DNA of 16,456 nt from assembly GCA_004802705.1 (NCBI GenBank), contig SGPL01000659.1:1-16456 (forward strand), in the 5' to 3' direction. Position numbers and translations under genes: made by a program. Origin of the DNA: Bondarzewia mesenterica. Lineage: Eukaryota; Basidiomycota; Agaricomycetes; Russulales; Bondarzewiaceae. Shown here one piece after another: positions 10,520-16,456 of this stretch; within the stretch, counting starts at the first letter, position 1; each line of letters opens with the position of its first letter. The notes under the pieces were generated by a model. That model made no database searches. It was not told the DNA's origin and was given only the letters and a program-made list of their open reading frames with translations.

Positions 10520-10720
10520 TGTAGAACGAGCAAACACGCGAGTCACGCTCAGTCGTCCGTCTCGTAGGAGGGAATAAAACGACTGAATTAGTTGTACCTG
10601 TAGAACGAGCAAACACGCGAGTCACGCTACGAGTAGGAGTAAGTACGAGTAGCACAAGGAGCAATAAAGTATGGAGCTCACCTCAGTTGTCCGTCTCGTA
10701 GGAGGGAATAAAACGACTGA
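10520..10720. repeat. Duplicated blocks inside the copia LTR
   Basis: A 30-nt block beginning TGTAGAACGAGC occurs at 10520-10549 and again at 10599-10628, identical. A 37-nt block beginning CAGTYGTCCGTC occurs at 10550-10586 and 10684-10720 with one mismatch. The first copies are adjacent; the second copies are separated by 55 nt that include TACGAGTAG direct repeats. The 37-nt block has CAGTCGT and ACGACTG at its two ends, so it can fold. In the second copy the arms extend into an imperfect GGAGCTC...GAGCTCC stem. Confidence 0.85.
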
Positions 10721-10869
10721 GGGAGCTCCGACTACATCCCGACACTGATAAACTACTCGGGAAAGCCGGAACCGGTACAGGCACAAAAAGTCGGGTGAGT
10801 TGGGAGATCTAAGGTAACGAGTCATAACAACGGTCACCTCATCCAGTGAGGCGGCCTCTTACTTCAACA
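10520..10869 (-). repeat. Copia 3' LTR, about 350 bp
   Basis: Its ends are TG...CA with inverted TGT/ACA. On the minus strand it starts TGTTGAAGT at 10869, directly after the polypurine tract, and ends TCTACA at 10520. The left end was chosen as the outermost copy of a duplicated terminal block; the inner copy at 10599 is the alternative end. The 5' LTR, needed to prove the limits, is outside the window. Confidence 0.8.
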
Positions 10870-10879
10870 CTCCCCCTAG
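10870..10879 (-). other. Copia polypurine tract
   Basis: CTAGGGGGAG on the minus strand ends immediately before the LTR. This is the primer site for plus-strand DNA synthesis. The RNase H reading frame ends in a TAG that overlaps it. Confidence 0.85.
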
Positions 10880-12321
10880 GTCGCCGTAATTCCTAACCGC
10901 ACGACCAGTTCACGGTGATGATCGCGAGGAATCCCCTTCGTCAGAATATCCGCCAAATTGTCCGCTGACCCAACGTGTTCAACTTCAAGCTCACCGGCCT
11001 CCACACGCTCTCGGACAAAGTGATACCGTACGTCGATATGCTTGGCTCGGCTGTGGTTGACATACTCGCGCGTGAGTATATTGGCACTGAGATTGTCGCC
11101 GAAGAGCAACCCAGGTCCATCGGCAGGAATCTCCAACTCGCGAAGGAGCATGTGGAGCCAAATGGCCGTTTGCGCAGCGGCAGCGGCAGCAATGTACTCA
11201 GCCTCCGTTGTGGACAGCGCAACTGATTGCTGTTTCTTCGAGCTCCAAGCAATAGTCCCACCAGCAAGCAGGAAGACCCAGCCTGTCGACGAACGCCTGT
11301 TCAGCTCAACAGCATAATTGGCATCAAAATATCTGACCAGCCGGGTGTCACCCTGCCTCCCGTCGTAGGTGATACCATAGTCTGCAGTACCCTTCAGATA
11401 TCGGCACAGGTGCTTGACGGCCTTCCAGTGACAAGTGCCAGGTGCATTTGCGAATGACCCAAGGACCTGCACGGCATACGAGATGTCGGGTCGGTTGGCA
11501 ACTGCCAGGTAGTTTATCGCACCTAGGATTTCGCGGTATGGCTCTGCCCGGCATGCTGCTCGCTCTGCATCATCGATGGGTTTGAACAAGCGGTGATAAG
11601 CTCCCCCTGCAGGCAAGGGAGTCACTTCGGCGCTACAATCTGCCATATCAGCATGCTCCAAGACCCGAAGAAGGAACCCACGCTGAGAGATGTGAACAGT
11701 CTTGTGTGGACGGTCGCGCTCGACTTGAATTCCAAGAATGAATTCGGGTTCACCATTGGCTCCCCCCATATCCTTGATGCGGTAGGCTGTGCCGAGCTCC
11801 CCCTTCACCCGTAGAGTCTCCGCTGGGCTGGTGGACAGTCCCAGCGTGTCATCTGTATGGGTAAGGGTGATTGTGCGATCGGTTCCAGTTGTCTTTGAGC
11901 GAGTGCAGTAGTCAGCGAAGAGGCAGGAGTAGCCCATGCGCTGGTAGGCTCGATCTAACTCGAGCCACCAGTTGTTGCCACCCTGTTTCATTCCGTAGAT
12001 GGCCTTGTTAAGTCGGCAGACCCAGTCCTCCCTTCCAGGCTCTTCAAAGCCTCGCGGCTGGTGCATGTATATGTCCGAGTCGATTGGGGCATTGAGGAAT
12101 GCACTTTCAAAGTTGACTTGCCAGAGTTTGAGGTCCATGATGGCCGCGAGCGCGAGCGCAGTCCGAACGGTTTCGAGATGGACAACAGCGGCCGATGTCC
12201 AGAGGAAATTTACCCCAAATCTCTGTGAATAGCCTTTTCCAACTAGCCTTGTCTTCTGCCCAGTGACTTTCCCATCAGCATTGAATTTCTCTGCAAAGAC
12301 CCAGCGATAATCCATACTCAC
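10876..12321 (-). pseudogene. Copia reverse transcriptase and RNase H
   Basis: An open frame of about 480 codons. RT motifs in order: MDYRWVFAEKFNADG, the GKGYSQRFGV region, FESAFLNAPIDSDIYMHQP, LNKAIYGMKQGGNNWW, then HTDD in place of YVDD. The usual Asp of the VD-x-SAFLN motif reads Asn (AAC at 12114-12112), so the first catalytic Asp seems lost. RNase H follows: SSTGWVFLLAGGTIAWSSKK, LSTTEAEYIAAAAAAQ, and HSRAKHIDVRYHFVRERV, ending NLADILTKGI. The first RNase H motif reads FDANYA where SDADWA or SDANYA is usual. At its upstream edge the frame breaks: TKMREYG in one frame is followed directly by MDYRWVF in another, so a short stretch normally joining them is deleted. Confidence 0.92.
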
Positions 12322-13708
12322 GCATTTTGGTGAGTTCTTTTTCTATTGCCTCCTGCCAGAGCTCTGGGTGCTCCATGGCTTCCTCCAGAGTCTTTGGAAG
12401 TGCGTGCGCTGTGTCGGCGATGAAGGCGAGGACGCTGTCCGTGAAGTCAGGGTCAGCGAGCGGTCCATCATGGCTCACGAGATTTGCGATCAGGTCGTCG
12501 GCGGCCCAATCATCACCGATACGACGGGCTTGCAGTTCACGGTCCTCATATTCGCGAGTCTCTTGGGCTGCTCGGGAAGAGCGCATAAGGTGAATGGATC
12601 AGCGAGGGGCGTTAGGTGGTAGAGGGAGTGAGGTGGCAGGTTTCGGCGGTGTGTGTGGGTCTGGTAAGTCCAGATTAGGAAGTTGCCTAGGGTCCTGCAG
12701 TTCCAGGGTCTTGTTGACACCTATAGGTGCCGCGTCAGCGTTTTTCAACGCTTCTGCATCCCCTTCGCTGTCGCCATTGGCGTGACGTTCCAACTCTACT
12801 GTCTCTCCCTCGACAGTGGCGACAGGAGGGCGGGACCAATGCCCAAGCCCCTCGTCAAACACGACATCACGGGATACAAAGACGTGGCCGGATGCCAGCT
12901 CGTACAGATGGTAGGAGTCTCGTCCATTGTAGCCAACGAGGAGGCACTTAACAGTTTTCCCCTCCAGCTTTGTGCACTGCTCATCCGGAACTTTCGCATA
13001 GGTGATGGATCCGTAGGCGCGGAGGTGCTCAACATGTGAACGCCGGCTGAAAATAACCTCCCAGGCGGAGGAGGTGGGGTTGCGGGCGGATGGGAGTATA
13101 TTCCCAATGTAAACCGCTGTTGCGAGTGCCTCAGCCCACAGGTGAGTCAGCACGCCCCCATCATGCATCATACAGCATGCGTGTTCCGTCCAAGTATGGT
13201 TACCGCATTCTGACATACCGTTCTGTGCAGGCGAGTACAGGGCGCTCGTCTTGTGGATAACACCCTTCTCCGCACACCACTTCTTCCATAGGTCATTCAC
13301 AAACTCAGTGCCGTTATCTGTCCAGATACGACAGACAGGTCAGCTGGTCTGTGTTTTCAGCCAGGATGCGAAGTTCTGCACGACTGTCAGGGTCTCCTCG
13401 GCCGTCTTCGAGGCAGAGAAGGCAATAATGGCCCATGCTGAATAGCCGTCACAGAGTCCGAACGCATAGCATTTGCCACCAAGGGATGCAGTGGGCATCG
13501 GACCCATAAGATCACCATGGATCCGTTCGCCCACCGCCGTCTCACGCTCGACCACTTCGTCAAAGGGATGTCGAGTCTGGTGACCAGCCAGGCAATCCTC
13601 GCACACAGCATCGGCAGCATTTCCAGGCTTGATGGCCATTCCGTCCACCGCTTTCGATGCACGCTGGGTGGCCTGTATCCCAATTGTGATGACTATACAT
13701 TTTCTTCT
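12275..13708 (-). pseudogene. Copia integrase and linker to RT, with two in-frame stops
   Basis: One reading frame carries the pre-integrase end (CEDCLAGHQTRHPF), the first catalytic Asp (IHGDLMGPM), the second Asp (RIWTDNGTEF) and the Glu (SPAQNGMSECGN), then the Pro-rich linker and EEAMEHPELWQEAIEKELTK before RT. It is broken by TGA at 13342-13340, between the first and second Asp regions, and TGA at 12601-12599 in the linker. Both are compatible with CGA to TGA transitions. The N-terminal HHCC zinc region is cut off by the gypsy LTR at 13721. The copy cannot make an active integrase as read. Confidence 0.9.
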
Positions 13709-13908
13709 CTTTTCTGATTATGTAACTTACTTAGTCACCTATATCACAAGGGGGTTAACTAGCCTTGTGACGCATCGCCCTGCGATAAGGGAGGACCGGA
13801 CATCTGCGGACTCAGACAAGGGGCCAGACTTAGTCTTGGAAAACCCACTAGTCGCACCGGCTGATCTAGGCTTAGCCAGACTGGGGCCTAGATGCGTATT
13901 TATAGATT

Positions 13909-13942
13909 ATCACATGTTATGGCACGTGATCAGTCATGTGAT
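13909..13942. promoter_or_regulatory. Palindromic E-box-like cluster in the gypsy U3
   Basis: ATCACATG at 13909-13916 and its exact inverse CATGTGAT at 13935-13942 flank CACGTGAT at 13923-13930. Three CANNTG-type hexamers in 34 bases resemble binding sites for bHLH factors. Location in U3 upstream of the TATA box fits an enhancer role; this is inference. Confidence 0.45.
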
Positions 13943-14080
13943 ACTTTACTTAGCTTATTCATGCTCGGCTGACTGATACACGCTCGGCCTTGCTTACTGA
14001 TATGTCGAGTTGGCTGACTGATGCACGAACACACTGCTTAGCAGGCAGGGTTCACTAGACCTGCCCTAAACATACTTACG

Positions 14081-14088
14081 TATTTATA
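14081..14088 (+). promoter_or_regulatory. TATA box of the gypsy LTR
   Basis: TATTTATA lies 27 nt before the first base of the self-primer sequence at 14115. This is the normal TATA-to-start spacing and would set U3 as 13721-14114 and start R at 14115. A second TATTTATA occurs near 13898-13905 but has no matching primer downstream. Confidence 0.6.
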
Positions 14089-14114
14089 CTGCGGCGCAGC
14101 ACCTGTGGTATCCC

Positions 14115-14125
14115 AGTTTTCAGCA
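14115..14125 (+). other. Predicted self-primer at the 5' end of gypsy mRNA
   Basis: AGTTTTCAGCA is the exact reverse complement of 14307-14317. In Tf1-type elements the first 11 nt of the mRNA fold back to the primer site, are cleaved off and prime minus-strand DNA synthesis. Length, location after a TATA box and perfect pairing all agree. Flanking bases do not extend the pairing. Arms CCTGTGG (14102-14108) and CCACAGG (14138-14144) enclose it. Confidence 0.75.
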
Positions 14126-14203
14126 CTTGGGAATTCGCCACAGGTAAGCTCGCCCCTCTTGTACTTATCTTGTTTGCAATATTAACTTGGGAATTTGCCA
14201 CAG
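14125..14203 (+). repeat. 60-nt-offset direct repeat that frames a possible intron
   Basis: ACTTGGGAATTYGCCACAG occurs at 14125-14143 and 14185-14203, differing at one base. The first copy is followed by GTAAGC, and both copies end in CACAG. A GT-AG intron at 14144-14203 would therefore be exactly one repeat period (60 nt) long. It lies in the transcribed part of the LTR just after the predicted self-primer. Confidence 0.6.
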
Positions 14204-14304
14204 TCGTGAGCGTAAGGCCCTGCGCTTTGAGACCACAGAACCCTTCAACACTCAACTCTCATTTTAGTGATTGTTTGGGGTTAGGCTTAGGCTGAGCCCT
14301 GACA

Positions 14305-15010
14305 GTTGCTGAAAACTTTCAACCACGCGCACCACCACCAAACCCTTTGTTTTCGCAGATTTCCCTTTGCCCGTACACCGTAAGTCTCGACGTAAGCCGC
14401 GCCTGACAGCCGCCAATTTACGTTACAACTTACGATACGTGAATATATACTATACTTACTCTTACACTAGCACATATAGATTAGCTTCGTTTCGCGGGGA
14501 CTAGGGCACAAACCCTAAAGATACCCCAGAAAAGTGAACTGTTGGTGTTGACCCTTAAGTGGGCGGCATTCAAGTGTCCCAATCTAGAGTGTGGTAGTCA
14601 ATCCCACCTAGAGCACTTGTTACAACTGCGCTTTTCTATTTACGTTTTATTCGGTCATTCTTGTACGATACCTAGGCTTAGCTGTCATAAGAGCGCGCAG
14701 CAGAGCCACATACAGTCAAAAACTAGGTTGCCCCACCTAGCTGTATGCAGTACGACAAGCGGGGTTTCTGCATCATTCGTCCCAAACACCAGTACATTTG
14801 TCAAATCTCAATCACTTTCGGTCGAGACGAACGAGGATTCCTTTAGGTCCAACGCGTTATAATCCGCTGGGAAATTCCCAAACTTATCGCGTACCTTCCT
14901 CTTCTATTTTCATCACGGGGTCCGTTTTCTCTCAAATCAACCCTACGTCATCCTGGCTGGGTTGCCTTCTGGTTACGGTAGTGACTTTCGTCATTACATC
15001 GCGTCCACGA
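14305..15010 (+). other. Gypsy leader between LTR and gag
   Basis: No coding sequence was recognised before the gag frame, although the gag frame stays open well upstream (from before 14798) without an ATG. A GTAAGT at about 14379 is a possible donor. The stretch probably holds packaging signals, which cannot be recognised by eye. Confidence 0.5.
14307..14317 (+). other. Gypsy primer-binding site, self-complementary
   Basis: TGCTGAAAACT starts two bases after the LTR end. It pairs over 11 nt with the predicted mRNA 5' end at 14115-14125. I do not recognise it as complementary to a tRNA 3' end (a TGG beginning would be expected), which supports self-priming. Confidence 0.75.
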
Positions 15011-16261
15011 GTGGAAACCCACAGCCGATCAACGTCGAACTCGACGCTGATATACGTGCCCCCTCCCCCATCATATCAGACACCCCCGGAAACTCCCGTA
15101 CACAGTCCCGAACGGCCAACCCTTCAGATAGTAACTTCCCCCCCCCTATCCGCGCCGAATTCGCCGATCCGCCAGCTCCCCGATCCTGAAGGAGACGCAT
15201 TTCTTGCACAAGGATTAGGCGGAGTATCTTTGGAAGAAGAAGACTTTTTCGCACCTCACATACCACATCCTCGAAATACAGGGATGTCAGCAGAAACCAG
15301 TGCAGCTGGAGGAGGAGGAGACGATCCCTTGGACTACGCCAAGATAGCCAAGCCAGAGCCTTTTGACGGAGACGTCAATAAAATCAAAAAATTCTTGAGG
15401 CAGTGTGAACTTACATTCATGCTGAAGCCAAAAGAGTTCCATGAAGACAGGGTGAAGATCATCTTTACTCTGTCTTATATGAGCAAAGGCACAGCAGCCG
15501 ATTGGGCGGGGATCTACATCGATGCGATGATAAGCGAGAAGTGGGCGGATGGTACGCCCTATGTGGCAGATCATTGGAAGCAGTTTAAGGAGAAACTGGA
15601 GAAGGCATTTTTGGCGGTCATGGCAGACATTGACGCCAAATTAAAAATGTCTCTCATCAAACAAGGAGCTCGCCGGGTAGACGAATACATCACGGAGTTT
15701 CGTTTACTGATGGCGCACATGGGCTATAATGAGGCAGCCCACTTAGAATATTTCCGCATGGGTCTTAACCGACCCTTAATGCGGCGGAAAATCTTGATGA
15801 CAGGAGAAGGGCCAGAAGACCTGGAAGACTGGTTCGTAAAGGCAGTCAAACATGACCTTCTTTACAGAGAAAACGAGGCTTGGGAAAAGGCACATAGCAG
15901 TAGCTAGACCCAAAAGAAGACCACTACGGTGGCCAAGCCCCGGGCAGTCTCTGAGGACCAGGTCAGGGGAAGTGGAAGTGGACAAAGAAAAACGTGGGAT
16001 GGGCATGTAGTCCCACGGCCACAACAAGGAAGGTTGGACGAGCCAATGGAAGTAGACGCGATGAAGCAACGCCGCCCGATCATTTGTTATAAATGTCAGA
16101 AACCCGGCCACATCGCGCGTGACTGCCGCTCGCAGATCAACTTTAACGAAATGGACTGGAATGAGATCCGGGCCCTTGTTCTTAAAGAAGAAAAGGGCAA
16201 AGGCAAAGCACAGGAGTTCACGGAGGGCTCCTCGAAGGATTTTCAAGACGGAAGCGACTAG
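15011..16261 (+). pseudogene. Gypsy Gag (capsid plus CCHC nucleocapsid), one in-frame stop
   Basis: The frame holds about 416 codons. The N-terminal part is Pro-rich with PPPPSY (15058-15075), the middle is the retrotransposon Gag domain (KPEPFDGDVNKIKKFLRQCE through DEYITEFRLLMAH and LEYFRMGLNRPLMRR), and the C-terminal part has one zinc knuckle CYKCQKPGHIARDC (16085-16126) followed by a Lys-rich tail ending SKDFQDGSD. A TAG at 15905-15907 separates capsid from nucleocapsid; the frame is otherwise continuous on both sides. No ATG precedes 15284 in the open frame. The GTG at 15011 (VETHS) sits where I expect the start, so a former ATG may have mutated; ATG 15284 (MSAETS) is the first usable start as written. 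Gag packages the element RNA in virus-like particles in the cytoplasm. Confidence 0.85.
16192..16198 (+). other. Candidate minus-one frameshift site at the gag/pol overlap
   Basis: A_AAG_GGC fits X_XXY_YYZ and is in the correct phase relative to the gag codons AAG GGC. After slipping, the minus-one frame is open from here to the window end. About 13 nt downstream, AGGAG (16212-16216) can pair with CTCCT (16228-16232), a modest stimulatory hairpin. The zero frame ends at TAG 16259-16261. Confidence 0.5.
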
Positions 16262-16456
16262 TTGGTACACAGTCATCTTCCAGAAATAGTTTCTCTGTTC
16301 TTTCGGATGCGGATGGACAAGGTGCAGAAGCTGACATGTTCATACATGATTCAGAAATAAAAAAAAATCTGTTGACCAGATCCCGATCGCGAAGACTGAG
16401 AAAAAAAGTACCCAAACACGTAAGAAGCGTGGGTATGGAAGATGGGCTCGAAAAGA
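16198..16456 (+). CDS. Beginning of gypsy pol (minus-one frame), runs off window
   Basis: This frame is minus one relative to gag. It is open for all 86 codons to the last base and contains VLSDADGQGAEADMFIHDSE and a basic RSRSRRLRKKVPKH stretch. No protease active site is visible yet. It is probably the spacer before the aspartic protease. Identification rests on position and on the long open frame only. Confidence 0.5.

Larger units (their letters stand above)
10520..13720 (-). mobile_element. Ty1/copia retrotransposon, decayed, 3' part, interrupted by a gypsy element
   Basis: Read on the minus strand, the order is integrase, reverse transcriptase, RNase H, polypurine tract, 3' LTR, as in Ty1/copia. 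The LTR boundary is TGTTGAAG next to GGGGGAG, and the far LTR end reads TTCTACA. The element lies in intron 4 of the glucanase gene, on the strand opposite to it. Its 5' half (gag, protease, start of integrase, 5' LTR) is beyond the gypsy insertion at 13721 and outside the window. The five bases left of the LTR, TGATC, would be the target duplication; the other copy is not visible. Confidence 0.92.
13721..14304 (+). repeat. Gypsy 5' LTR, about 584 bp
   Basis: It begins TGTAACTTAC and ends CCTGACA, the TG...CA rule, directly before the primer-binding region. Internal structure: a CACATG/CACGTG/CATGTG palindrome cluster, two copies of GGCTGACTGATRCACG (13967-13982 and 14012-14027), a TATTTATA box at 14081-14088 and a 60-nt-offset direct repeat at 14125 and 14185. 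The 3' LTR is outside the window, so the exact limits are inferred. Confidence 0.82.
13721..16456 (+). mobile_element. Ty3/gypsy retrotransposon, 5' part, Tf1/sushi-like self-priming
   Basis: The element runs left to right: LTR (13721-14304), primer-binding region, a roughly 700-nt leader, gag with capsid and CCHC nucleocapsid, and the beginning of pol in the minus-one frame. It is inserted in the integrase region of the copia element, in the opposite orientation, and runs off the window. The five bases before the LTR, GATTA, would be its target duplication. Assignment to the Tf1/sushi group rests on the 11-nt complementarity between the predicted mRNA start and the primer site, and on the gag type; RT and integrase are not in the window. 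Confidence 0.88.

Noticed and set aside
10599..10628. Inner terminal block as the true copia LTR end
   Set aside because: Possible, but the outer copy at 10520 also has TG and directly adjoins glucanase intron sequence, so the LTR was taken to extend to it.
10975..11814. Plus-strand open frames
   Set aside because: Antisense shadows of the copia RNase H/RT frame.
13898..13905. Second TATTTATA as the gypsy promoter
   Set aside because: No primer-like complement to the PBS lies at the right distance downstream; the copy at 14081 fits the self-primer.
1..16456. tRNA, rRNA and CRISPR features
   Set aside because: No cloverleaf-like segment, rRNA motif or regularly spaced repeat array was seen by eye; a tRNA covariance search was not possible.

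Overview
The window looks like nuclear DNA of a basidiomycete fungus. It holds intron-rich genes with GT-AG introns and very short exons, a fungal-type neutral ceramidase, a membrane-anchored GH5 exo-beta-1,3-glucanase, and nested LTR retrotransposons. The retroelement sequences resemble those I associate with Rhizoctonia/Ceratobasidiaceae (Agaricomycetes), but that placement is inference from memory, not a search.

Layout. (1) 1-5830, minus strand: a neutral (non-lysosomal) ceramidase gene. I could resolve it into 20 exons with consistent splice phases, including exons of only 19, 25, 25, 26 and 29 nt and two introns longer than 1 kb. Its C-terminal end lies beyond base 1. One apparent single-base insertion sits in the 29-nt exon that carries the catalytic serine. 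(2) 5831-8552: intergenic, with a few protein-like but unrecognised open frames (about 6430-7310) and no confident gene. (3) 8553-10493, plus strand: the 5' part of a type II membrane GH5 glucan 1,3-beta-glucosidase. Four exons are visible, with an apparent +1 base in a G run, and the gene is interrupted 26 nt into its fourth intron. (4) 10520-13720, minus strand: a decayed Ty1/copia element (3' LTR, polypurine tract, RNase H, RT and most of integrase), carrying two in-frame stops, a deletion/frameshift and a changed RT catalytic-type residue. (5) 13721-16456, plus strand: the 5' end of a Ty3/gypsy element inserted into the copia integrase region. It shows the LTR, leader, gag with a CCHC zinc knuckle, and the beginning of a pol frame that runs off the window.

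How it fits together. The insertion order is gypsy into copia into the glucanase gene. The most interesting signal is in the gypsy element. The sequence just downstream of the LTR is perfectly complementary over 11 nt to a stretch placed where transcription should start, about 27 nt after a TATTTATA box. This is the arrangement of the self-priming Tf1/sushi retrotransposons, which use the 5' end of their own mRNA instead of a tRNA as reverse-transcription primer. A shifty heptamer A_AAG_GGC near the end of gag, in the correct phase, leads into a minus-one open frame and suggests programmed frameshifting for pol. No tRNA, rRNA or CRISPR array was seen.
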